Source of the DNA: Miscanthus floridulus
Taxonomy: Eukaryota; Streptophyta; Magnoliopsida; Poales; Poaceae
Direction: 5' to 3'
NCBI RefSeq assembly: GCF_019320115.1
Contig: NC_089597.1
Span: forward strand, 122,785,485 to 122,849,484
Length of the DNA stretch: 64,000 nucleotides
The notes under the pieces are model-generated. The model was not told the DNA's origin. It did not search any database and saw only the letters and a list, made by a program, of their open reading frames with translations. Below, piece after piece: positions 11,803 to 21,599 of this stretch (positions are counted from its first letter, which is position 1; each line of letters opens with the position of its first letter). Made by a program: the position numbers and the translations under genes.

Positions 11803-12200
11803 TGTCGACAGAATATGCTCGGCAGTCCACCGAGGGGTATCCTGCAATGGTAGATTTGTCAGTGGGGATGCGCATAATCAAGAACCAGATGGTGACACAA
11901 GGTGCAGAGACAGCGACTTAGACAAGTTCAGGCCGTCTGATCGACGTAATACCCTACGTCCTGTGTCTTTAGTGTATTGTATTGATCTGGACGACCAAGT
12001 AGCTTGATGTAGCCTATCCACTAGGGGACCCCTACCTCTCCTTATATACTCTAGAGGAGGTAGGGTTACAAGGTAAGTATCCTATTTGGTACTATACAAT
12101 GTCTTGCGGTGCACGCCGAGCAGCGTTGTGCATGCCTTGATCTTGTGGGTCGGGCCACCTCTGATGGTGTAGCCCATGTCTTGGGGGGCATACCCCCATA
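11803..12200 (-). repeat. Left (3') LTR of the short-LTR element
   Basis: It begins TGTCGACAGAATATGC and ends ATACCCCCATA, with the terminal dinucleotide mutated from CA to TA. It matches 15,657-16,055. A minus-strand TATA motif (TATATAAGG) is at 12,042-12,048. The inner flank on the minus strand, GGCTCGGGGACTAGC, is the likely polypurine tract. Confidence 0.85.
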
Positions 12201-12499
12201 GCTAGTCCCCGAGCCTGACAGTAGGTGATGTAGTCATGTGGTGGCAGGGTCATAAAGTAGAAGACCAGCCGAGCAGGCAGCCAGTCCTCAGGCGTAGCCT
12301 CGAGATGAGAACAAGCACATTCACCGCAAGGTGAAGTGTGCCCACTTAGTCCTCGAGCCTACTGGAAGATGAAGAATGAATCTTTTAGTAGGGTCAAAGA
12401 AGTCTGAAAGCTTGCCGACTGTCGTCTGACATGCGCGTATCAAGACCCTAGACGTGCTGCCCAAGATCAGCACCCTGATCCGAACAGCATGGAGCAGCT

Positions 12500-14400
12500 T
12501 GATAGCACACCAATGAGACATAGCAATATCCGAGCACCGAGGAGTCCCCGGTGTTGCTGACAATGACCGAGCACCGAGGAGCAAGGAGTCCCCGACGTCG
12601 CTGGAGATGACTGAACACCGAGGAGCAAGGAGTCCCCGGCGTCGTTGGCGATGATCGAGCACCGAGGAGAGAGGAGTCCCTGGCGTCACTGGCGATGTCC
12701 GAGCACCGAGGAGCTAGGGGTCCCCGGCGTCACTGGCGATGTTCGAGCACCAAGGAGCGAGGAGTCCCCGACGTCGTTGGCGATGACCGAGCAACGAGGA
12801 GCGAGGAGTCCCCGGCGTCGCTGGTGATGACCGAGCACCGAGGAGTCCTCGGTGTAGGCAGCGATGTCCGAGCGCCAAGGAGCGAGGGGTCCCTGACGTC
12901 GCTGGCAATGTCCGAGCACTGAGGAGCGAGGAGTCCCCGGCATCACTGGCGATGACCAAGCAACGAGGGGCCAGGAGTCCCCGGTGTCACTGGCGATGAC
13001 CAAGCACCGAGGAGCGAGGGGTCCCCGGCGTCGCTGGTGATGTCCGAGCACCGAGGAGCAAGGAGTCCCTGGCGTCGCTGGCGATGACCGAGCAATGAGG
13101 AGTGAGGAGTCCCCCGGCATCAATGGCGATGACCGAGCGCCGAGGAGTCCCTAGCGTAGGCGGTGATGTCCGAGCACCGAGGAGCGAGAAGTCCCCGGCG
13201 TCGCTGACGATGACCGAGCACCAAGGAGCGAGGGATCCCTGGCGTCACTGGTAATGTCCGAGCACCTAGGGGCAAGGAGTCCCTAGCGTAGGCGGCGATG
13301 TCTGAGCGCCGAGGAGCGAGGAGTCCCCAGCATCGCTGGTGATGACCGAGCACCGAGGAGCGAGGAGTCCCCGGCGTCGCTGGCGATGTCTAAGCACCGA
13401 GGAGCAAGGAGTCCCCGATGTGGCAACGTGGTCCGAGCATCGAGGAGTGAGGAGTCCCCGACATAGGTGGCGATGTCTAAGCGTCGAGGAGCGAGGAGTC
13501 CCTGGCATAGGCAGCGAGGTTCGAGCACCGAGGAGTCCCCGGCGTAGGTGGCGATGTATGAGCACCGAGGAGTCCTCGGCATAGGCGGTGAGGTCCGAGC
13601 ACCGAGGAGTCCTTGGTGTAGGCAGCGAGGTCTGAGCTCCGAGGAGTCCCCGGCGTAGGTGGCGATGTCCGAGCACCGAGGAGTCCTTGGCATAGGCGGT
13701 GAGGTCCAAGCACCGAGGAGCGAGGAGCGAGGAGTCCCTGGTGTAGGCGGTGATGACCGAGCACCGAGGAGTGAGGAGTCCCCAACGTCGGTGACGATGA
13801 CTGAGCACCGAGGAGCGAGGAGCAAGGAGTCCCTAGTGTAGGCGGCGATGACCGAGCACCGAGGAGCGAGGAGTCCTCGGCGTCGCTGGCGATGACCGAG
13901 CACCGAGGAGTCCTCGGCGTAGGCAGCGATAACCGAGCACCGAGGAGCGAGGAGTCCCTGGCATAGGCGGTGATGACCAAGCACCGAGGAGCGAGGAGTC
14001 CCCGGTGTCACTGGCGATGACCGAGCACCGAGGAGTCCCCAGCGTCACTGGCGATGACCAAGCACCGAGGAGCAAGGAGTCCCCGACGTAGGCGGCGATG
14101 TCCAAGCACCGAGGAGCGAGGAGCGAGGAGTCCCCGGCGTAGGCGGTGATGACCGAGCACTGAGTAGCGAGGAGTCCTCGGCGTTGGCAGCGATGACCGA
14201 GCACCAAGGAGTGAAGAGTCCCTGACGTCGCTAGTGATGACCGAGCACCGAGGAGCAAGGAGTCCCCGGTGTCGCTGGCGATGATTGAGCATCGAGGAGC
14301 GAGGAGTCCTCGGTGTCGCTGGTGATGACCGAGCACCGAGGAGTCCCCATGTAGGCGGCGATGTCTAAGCACTAACATAGCTAACGATGTCCGTGCGGTG
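12500..14400 (-). repeat. 44/37-bp minisatellite inside the short-LTR element
   Basis: About 45 tandem units start GACCGAGCACCGAGGAG and end GGCGAT. The long form (44 bp) has an extra 7-bp CGAGGAG copy that the short form (37 bp) lacks. Two core variants alternate irregularly: one with CGTCGCTGG, the other with CGTAGGCGG. Because neither 44 nor 37 is a multiple of three and most units have no stop in any minus-strand frame, long overlapping frames run through the array (for example 14,011-13,283, 13,980-13,477 and 14,498-13,833), giving repetitive peptide such as SSVLGHRQRRRGLLAPRCSV. These frames are a by-product of the repeat; no coding function is claimed. Confidence 0.9.
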
Positions 14401-15656
14401 AAGTGTGCCCACTTAGTCCTCAAGCATGAAAAATCTGAGCGTTGAGGAGTAACCGGCGTAGCTGGCGATGAAGCACGAGCGGCAAACAGTCTGGTCAACT
14501 AGTCGGCGGCGAAGTGAACATTGAGTAGAAACGACCGGCGAACAGTCCAATCAACTGGTCAGCGACAAAGTCGATGAACCAAGCGGTCCGACCAGTTGAT
14601 TGGTGGAGAAGTCCAAGCACCAGGTGGTCCGATCACCTAGACGATGATCCTACAATACAAACATGTAGAACAGGTAGTACATGATATAAAAATAAATGAA
14701 CTCTAGAGAAAAATCAGCAATGGTGATGAAAAGACGTATGCAGTTCGACGATTAGTTGGCGTGAAAATATATTTATGTTTAATATAAACCGCCCGAACAA
14801 TTAGTGTGTAGCTGAGTCTCCAGCCCTAGCTAGCCCATAGTCCATAACATCTAGCGTGGAGCCCGTGCACGTGTAGGAGGAATAGGCGTGACCAAGGAGC
14901 CGCTGCCGACCACCCATAACGTAGAGCACGGAGCCCGTAGCACGTGTAGGGAGGAGCCGGAGACATGTCCATCTTTGGAGGCGTTCGAGCATCAACATGA
15001 CTGTTCGAGGGTTCGAAAAATCGTTTGGAGAGCAAATATGGAGAAAACAGCTCAGAAAAGCATTATGGCGATATACGGAGATTAGAGAATATTTAGAAGA
15101 ATATTAAAGCATGACTTAGCTTTGGACGGAGCGTGTTGTCGGTGGCATATGACGTCATCTGGTTAGGCGATAGGATGGATGTCTTCAAGCTGGTCGGCGA
15201 ATCTGTCCCTCAGGGCATGTTGGTAAGTGGCGGCAGGCGTTGGTGAACTCGAAGGGTAGAGCCAGCAACTCCTAGAGTTTCCCGAGTAGCCTCTAATAGA
15301 TCTAGATCGGAGGGATGGTCAGTGCTGAACCAGAGTGTCCTAGAGCCGATTCGGCTGATGGAGAGGCAATTGGCGAGCTTTAGACCGACCCGATCGATGG
15401 ATACGATTAGATCGTCGTTGTTGATCTGCCTCCTCTAGGTAGCTGAGGAAGCGAGCGGCTGAGTTGTTGATGAAGGTGACCTCGGAGGTGGTTCCGAGAT
15501 CAGATCTGCTATAGCAGGTGCTGATGTAGCCAGCGATGAATCGTCGTCGTCGACCGACATGGATCTCCACAAGATTGATGACGAGAATGCACTGTTGATT
15601 TAAGGTCCATCTGGCTCACCATGGATCAAGCACACACCCCTACCTGGCACGCCAAC
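14401..15656 (-). other. Inner leader of the short-LTR element
   Basis: This is unique sequence between the minisatellite and the right LTR. At 15,350-15,570 the minus strand holds a degenerate leader ORF (RRSNRIHRSGRSKARQLP). Its sequence parallels 6,378-6,061 of the related fragment, including the GATCGATGGA block. The putative primer-binding site is next to the LTR. No enzyme domain was seen. Confidence 0.55.
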
Positions 15657-16055
15657 TATCAATAGAATATGCTCGGTAGTCCACCGAGGGGTATCCCACG
15701 ATGATAGATTTGTGGGTGGGGATGCGCGTAATCAGAAACCAAATGGTGACACAAGGCACAGAGACAGCGATGTAGACAGGTTTGGGCCGTCTGATCAACG
15801 TAATACCCTATGTCCTATGTCTTTGGTGTATTGTATTGATCTGGATGACCAAGTAGCTTGATATAGCCTATCCGCTAGGGGACCCCTACCTCTCCTTATA
15901 TACTCTGGAGGAGGTAGGGTTACAAGGTAAGTATCCTATTTGGTACTATACAATGTCTTGCAGTGCACACCGAGCAGCGCCGTGCACGCCTTGATCTTGT
16001 GGGCCGGGCCACCTCTGAATGGTGTGGCCCATGTCTTGGGGGCCATACCCCCACA
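15657..16055 (-). repeat. Right (5') LTR of the short-LTR element
   Basis: It is co-linear with 11,803-12,200, starts TATCAATAGAATATGC (mutated from TGTCGACAG) and ends CCCCCACA. A minus-strand TATA core is at 15,896-15,902. Confidence 0.85.
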
Positions 16056-16315
16056 ATGACCTTCCTTTCGCTGCTTTTATGAAATCTATTTGTAATAACT
16101 CTGATTTTTATGTAAACTAGTGATGTATGAAATGGTTAAGAATATTGTAAACTTTATTCACTTGTTTATGATCCTGATGAAAACAGTGGATTTTCGGGTT
16201 CTCCCATTAGATGTACTCGATAGACTAGCGGGTTTAACATTATCTCATGCGTACTTAGTGTTAAATGGCTGACAAGTACACTTGGGATTAGGTTAAATTG
16301 GGTAGTTCTTCCATA

Positions 16316-17312
16316 GATGGTATCAGAGCATAAATGAGTGATAAAGCTTTGAAACCTATTTCTAAACTAAAACTTGACATCAAATTCTTTTTTAAAAAAG
16401 CTAAGATGTTTGCATGCGAAGTTATGTAAGTAGCCCTATTACTATGGTTATGTATCTAGGATAGATGGCACTATGCTAACTTAGGGATGGGCTATGATGA
16501 AATTTTTCTATAGGTACACTAACTTTCGATCAGTAGTTCGATAGCAATCGACTAGCTATAGGGAGTAAACTGATGTGCCAAATTTGAGAACGATTGCCCT
16601 ATATGTTGGCAATAGTGTGAGGATGTATATGACATGCATGCATGCATACCCTTGTTTGTGCATTGGTTGTGTTGGCTTGATGTTGCGATGGAAACCCCCT
16701 CGAGATCTTGTTAGACTCGTCTAGGCCTTCTGTCTACATCATCCATAGAGCTCTCAAGACAACACCAAGTGGTTACCATTGGCAGTACTAGTTTAGTTAC
16801 AACATCAACAAAACAGTGGTTAGAACAGATGTAGGCACTACTTATCAGCAATCTTCGGATACCCCAACAGAACACCTAAGTCACCCTCGACCTATTTCAA
16901 TCATTATACCTTGTTCCTTTTGTCTTTGGATCTTTGGAAAAGAACCCGGGTTTGCTAACCTTCCACATATTTTGTTCCCTTGACCTTACCATCTTTATCG
17001 CTACCTTTTCTATTACTTGTATGTTCGGTAATGGTCCCATGATTGATGACCTATGGTGCCGCAATGGAACCTGAGAGGCCTCCTGTGGATCACGACCACA
17101 TGGTTGTGTCGCTGAGTGTGCGCTGGTATCAAGGTTTTTTTTACCATGATCTGTTACCAGATTACACCGATATGCCCTCTTGTCATGAAACCTTCCTTGG
17201 AAATCTTCCCATGTTCTGACTGGGGGATCTGTGTCAAGCTATATGTAGTAGGGCTTCCTTATGAAGTTGCAAAGAGGATAACATTTGAAGAACAGGTAAG
17301 AGAGAAGGTTTG
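16316..17312 (+). other. Primer-binding site and leader of the host Gypsy element
   Basis: TGGTATCAGAGC at 16,318-16,329 is the classical plant primer-binding site complementary to the 3' end of initiator tRNA-Met, two bases after the LTR end. The following roughly 1 kb is untranslated leader with no conserved gag frame. It stops abruptly at 17,312 where the Tat-like LTR begins. Confidence 0.75.
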
Positions 17313-18576
17313 TGTCGGTGCAGAAAGTGACCAACAAGTAAATATTTATAGTTTTGTCGTATGTTGTGATCGAAGGTGGCCTAGCACTCAATGACATAGT
17401 GTTTATACTGGTTTAGGCAACATGCCCTACATCCAGTTTGAGTCGGTCAGCGACTCTATTCCTAAGCCTAGGAGCTCGAAGTTTGTACAGTGGGGTTACA
17501 AACAAGAAGGATAAAGATGGGGTGTACAAGAGGTCCGATCGGCTCCGGTCGGAAAGGGTCGAGAATGACAGGAGCTCCACTATGAGCTAGGTGTTCAAGC
17601 GTGTGCTTGAGGTCTGAACCTGGCGAATTCTATGGTTGTGAGCTAGTGAACTTGATTGATCTAATGAATATGGAATCACTTGAATCGACCTTGAATCAAC
17701 TGAGTCTCTTAGGGAGAGAGTGCATCCCCTTTTATAGATGAAGGGGATGGCCTTACAAGTGAGAGGGAGAGAGTACGTATGCTTCTAAGCCTTGTTGCCC
17801 ACACCGATAGGTACAGGATGATGGTAGGCACCCACAACACTATTGGATGTCGGATGCATGTGGGAGGTTATGTCTTGTTTTGGGTATGCAGATGTCGGTA
17901 CCTACATATATTGTTGATGCCCGAAGGCATGTGAGGAGTTTCACCATGTTCACTCGGTACGGTAAATTCCGGTGCCCACAACACTATCGATGCCCAGAGG
18001 CATGTGGGGGGCCTTACCGTATGGGAGTTAATGGTGCCCACAATACTGTAGGTAAAATGTCAGCGCCTACAACACTGTTTGTGTCAGGGCATTTGTAGAG
18101 TACTATTCCTATAGGTGTATAGGGTATGGTCCCTGGTATCATGGTTTGACTTGAGTGCCTTGTCTTGCTTTCTCCGTTTGTTCCCTGGTCCTTTCCAGGC
18201 AGGCATCCCCGGTCGGTTGGTCCCAGCCGGCTCTGGTTGCACCAATCGGAGAAGAGCGGTGAGCAGGGCTTCTGCATACCTCGGTCGGAGACGTGGGGTC
18301 AAAGTCGAAAGTAGTGTTTTGGCTAGGCCTTCTGGTCAGAGATGCTGTCTGAAGGCGGCTGGAGTCGGAGCAAGTGCTCTAGTCGAAGAGGTGGGCTAGA
18401 GTCAGAAAATGAGTGCCAGTCGTCCTCAGCCAGACCTTCCGGTCGGTGATCGGATCACTTTTCTAGCCTGTTGTTCAGATATTTGGGCTAGCCCATGAGT
18501 TGCTTGTTGTCTGCTTAGGCCGAGCCTTTTGTTGGGAAGCCGGTTTGCGAGGGACCCCGAGTTTACGCACCCGACA
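17313..18576 (-). repeat. 3' LTR of the Tat-like element
   Basis: The LTR has ends TGTCGGTGC at 17,313 and GCACCCGACA ending 18,576, an imperfect inverted pair. A minus-strand TATA box (CTATAAAAGGGG) lies at about 17,727-17,737. Between 17,829 and 18,090 the block GGTGCCCACAACACT...GCCCAGAGGCATGTGGGG recurs about four times in degenerate form. The left flank is GTTTG. The opposite LTR was not found, so the boundaries rest on TG/CA ends and inner context. Confidence 0.65.
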
Positions 18577-20248
18577 AGAGCCCCCGGGCGATTTGGGCAG
18601 AATCGCCTAGGAGATTTTTGTCTTGACGGTGGGTGCATGTGAGCGCACCCACGGGTGTAGCCCCCAGGTGGTTCGGGCATAACCATCTGGGGGGGGTTTC
18701 CATGTTGCCAGCGGGGGAGGTTTTCATTAGATCGATGGGTGCGTGCGAGCGCACCCGCGGGAGTAGCCCCTAAGCCCCCAGGCGGTTCGGGCAAAACCGT
18801 CTGGGGGTGTTTATTAGCGGGCATGTGTGCTTGTTTTTTCAGTTGAGATGGAGTTGCTAACCAAGGTGTCGTTGCGCAGCTAAGGCAGTTAGTTGTTTAG
18901 GGATCAGGGTGAGACAGAGCTTGTGGATCCTGGCGTCGATGCGTGCCATGGGATCAGGCGAGGTAGTTAGTTTTTTAGGGGTCGGAGGAGACAGAGCTCG
19001 CAGATCCTGGCGTCGGTGTGTGCCGTGGGATCGGGCTAGTCAGAGTCATGGATCCTAGCCTCAGTGTGGCCCGCGCAACTGAGATAGTTAGTTTAGTTAG
19101 TTTGGGATTGGGTGAGCCGGAGCTCGTAGATCCTGATGGGGTGAGTTCGGGGTCGCAGACCCGGGTGTTTTGGAGCGCAGTCAAAGCGTAGCCGGATGGG
19201 GCGAGTTCAGGGTCACAGACCTAGGCGTTTTGTGTCTTGTGCCCCTGAGCCCTGTTTGGCCTTAGTAGGGGTCGATGTGAGTTGTGTGCGTTACCCCGTC
19301 CTCGGTTTCTCACAACTGGAGGGGCTAAGTTTTGTCGCTTGTCCTAATCGCTCAGGCTCGAGTGACGTGCCCGGTGAGTTCACTAACGGGTATGATCGAG
19401 TGGAATCTGGGTCCGTCGTTCATGACGGGGTCGGCATAGCCCTCTTGTGACATTCCACTACTCCTTTACCTACAACCTGGCAGATGCCTGGGTCATTCTG
19501 GAGACCGACCCGGGTGGCCTAATGGTCTCCCCTCGATGGAGATTCTATGGGCTTGGTAGAGGCTTAAGATCAAACGAGAAGGTTGAGATGACCCTATCTG
19601 CTAGACTAGGCGAGGGCCACACTTGGCTCATCTATGATTTTCTCCCCTGGCTCTATTGTTGCTCATGTCGAATGAGGCAACTACCGCTTCATGACGCAAC
19701 ACGGAGCGTTGTGATGCATTTTGCTACACATGCGATGCTTAGTTCCCGAGCCCCCGGGCGGTTCAGGGCCTGAATCGTCTAGGGGGCTTGGGCGTATGGA
19801 ATGAATGCATGTATGGATGTATGAAATGATTTATAAAGAAATAGAGGGGATCGGTAGTGTTACCTTGATGACTCGAGTGATGGGGTTTGAAGAGCTCCAG
19901 TCAGAAATGTCCGACCAGGACCCATGCTTGTCGTTCGTGATGGAGTCAACATGGCCTACATGGGGCGTCCCTTTGCTCCTTACCTATCTCTTGGTGTGTT
20001 TTTCTGAGCCGTTCGATCGACTTTAGGAAGACCGATGGTCTATCCTGGCGGAGATCTTGTTTTGGGGTTTTTTCTAAGTCCCGCCTGTGGATGCAGAGAG
20101 CTGCCTGCGTGTGGTGACGCTTTGGTTTTCATGCCCGGTAGTGTGATAGTGGTGGGCCATACCCAGGCCATGTCTTGTCTCACTAGGCAGTGTTCTGCCT
20201 GACCAGGCGTCATTCCGTCGGTCAGCGTGCATTCCATCGGTCAAGGGT
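18577..20248 (-). other. 3' region of the Tat-like element with short tandem repeats
   Basis: No gene is supported. Directly inside the LTR, AGCCCCCGGGCGATTTGGGC-like units recur at about 18,580, 18,660 and 18,770 with CACCCACGGG/CACCCGCGGG spacers. A second repeat family (GACAGAGCTCGCAGATCCTGG and variants) occupies 18,890-19,150. A third (GGGTGAGTTCGGGGTCGCAG) is near 19,138-19,235. The CCCCCGGGCGGTTC motif recurs at about 19,755. These GC-rich repeats resemble the untranslated 3' regions of Tat-clade elements. Confidence 0.55.
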
Positions 20249-20992
20249 GTGTCCCATCGTTTCCCATCCACATTGAATGGGGGAAGGGAGAGAGTTTTCC
20301 GCTCTGATCTTTTGCTCCTTTTCGGCTTTCGCGTTTCTTCCTTAAATAGGGGGAGGGAGAGGGCTCTCCGTCGTAGTCCTTTGCCTGTTCTCCAACTATT
20401 GTCTCTCCTCCTCCTTCCTCCTTACCGAGAGTGCCTGTATGCCATGGCGGTTCCTAAGTGAGAGAGGGGATGAGTGAGGGGGAGGACTTATAGATCCTTT
20501 CATGAATCTAGAGCGCGATGTCGAGCTGGAGGTTGCCTGGGGCGGTGCTGGCCATCTTTGCCTGAGAAGGGGCGGCTTCAACCGAAGGGGGTGGCTTGCT
20601 GGATTCATCTGCGAGGCCTTCTTTGGGATGGAGCCACGTGTGGACTTTCTCCGGTGGATTTTCATCGGGCGAGCCTTGTTGGAGGGGGAGTTGCTCAGGA
20701 ACATGCCGGTGAAGGGTTCTACGGCCTACAGCTACTCAGGTTGGCCAGTTCATAAAGTTTGATGAGATCCTCTTCTAGCCATGGTGGCCATACCTCGGTA
20801 GCAGCATCCCTGCCTAGGAGCTGCCTCGACTACATGAGAAGGTCAGGAGCTTCATGCTCTTCTGCTGAGCATCTATGGGTGCGACTGCCCTTGAGGTACC
20901 CGTTGCACTCGCCTGAAGTCGAGGGAGCGGAACTGGGCGGGTCCCTTAAGGTACCCGTTGCACTTGCGCAAAGTCGAGGGAGCAAAACCTAG
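20249..20992 (+). pseudogene. Antisense ORF in the Tat-like 3' region, copy 1
   Basis: On the plus strand, opposite to pol, 20,249-20,461 and 20,502-20,762 give a partly open protein (ELEVAWGGAGHLCLRRGGFN, then FICEAFFGMEPRVDFLRWIF). It continues in shifted frames past 20,760. Tat-clade elements often carry an antisense ORF downstream of integrase, and this position and orientation fit. The protein's role is unknown. It is preceded by a CT-rich leader with TCTCCTCCTCC. Frames are broken, and the second tandem copy has different indels, so no intact product is predicted. Confidence 0.4.
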
Positions 20993-21050
20993 CAGGTCCC
21001 TTGAGGTACCCAGTTGTGCTCGCTGAAGTCGAGGGAGCAGGAACCTGGCG
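20880..21050. repeat. Three-unit tandem repeat near the antisense ORF
   Basis: GAGGTACCCGTTGCACTCGC followed by GAAGTCGAGGGAGC occurs three times at a spacing of about 56-60 bp. The corresponding array in the second copy is at about 26,828-26,985. Confidence 0.8.
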
Positions 21051-21599
21051 GTGGTTATGTCCGGCAGCGTTCAGGCGACGCTATCGAGCGACCACAGTAG
21101 TATTTGGAGTAGTAGTAGAAAATGTAATAGTTGAGTTCGTGGGTGAGTCCCCGTGTGAACAAGTTTTTTGTAACAATGAATACATCAGTACTGCGTTCAG
21201 TGATAGAATCACTATCCATTCCTTATTTTTATCCTAGCATAGCTATTGTTTTTGTCTATTCTTTTTCGCACCTGCTCGTTAGTTCCGTAGGCTGCTGCTT
21301 TTTTAAGAACCTAGGCATGGTCCATGGGGCTTGGCTGCTCATAACCATAGGTCATGGCGGGTGCGTTCGGTTGGGAGTAAGAACAAAGTTACGTAGGACA
21401 ATCAAAGGAAAAGGAATGCTGTTTCATTCAGGGATGAAGTTGTTTACCATGTGACAGTAAAAAAGAGAGTAAAAAAGAGAGGCAGTATTTAGTATTGTAC
21501 CCTCATGGAGCCCCCGAGCGACCCAGGCTAAAAGTGTTCGGGCTGGGGTGCTTTACAGGGGCAAGTTTGACTAAAAAGCGGTAAGACCAAATTTTAGGG

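Larger units (their letters stand above)
11803..16055 (-). mobile_element. 4.25-kb non-autonomous short-LTR retrotransposon filled with minisatellite
   Basis: It interrupts the host LTR precisely: ATGAC at 11,798-11,802 and ATGAC at 16,056-16,060 form a perfect 5-bp target-site duplication. Two LTRs of about 398 bp (11,803-12,200 and 15,657-16,055) bound an inner region. On the minus strand that region has a putative primer site (TGGCGTGCCAGGTAGGGG, about 15,637-15,654), a short degenerate leader ORF and then about 1.9 kb of 44/37-bp tandem repeats. No protease, polymerase or integrase is present, so it must rely on another element. The LTR and primer-site sequence link it to the fragment at 5,697-6,992. 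Confidence 0.85.
9256..16315 (+). repeat. 5' LTR of the host Gypsy element, interrupted at 11,803-16,055
   Basis: 9,467-11,802 plus 16,056-16,315 align almost continuously with 43,966-46,519 of the 3' LTR, with scattered substitutions and small indels. The left 210 bp (9,256-9,466) do not match the corresponding part of the 3' LTR, and the true LTR start lies left of the Athila-like insertion, outside the window. The LTR ends TTCCATA directly ahead of the primer-binding site. No host gene is seen; the short open frames near 9,311-9,769 are repeat sequence. Confidence 0.75.

Noticed and set aside
12500..14400. CRISPR-like array
   Set aside because: Units are contiguous with no unique spacers of constant length and lie inside an LTR retrotransposon in a plant genome.
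13283..14498. Long overlapping minus-strand ORFs of up to 242 codons as protein genes
   Set aside because: They are frame-shifted readings of the 44/37-bp minisatellite, open because the unit mostly lacks stops. The same peptide appears in all three frames and has no independent support.
16618..16650. GCATGCATGCATGC run as a regulatory RY element
   Set aside because: Located in a retrotransposon leader with no gene downstream; a short simple repeat is enough to explain it.
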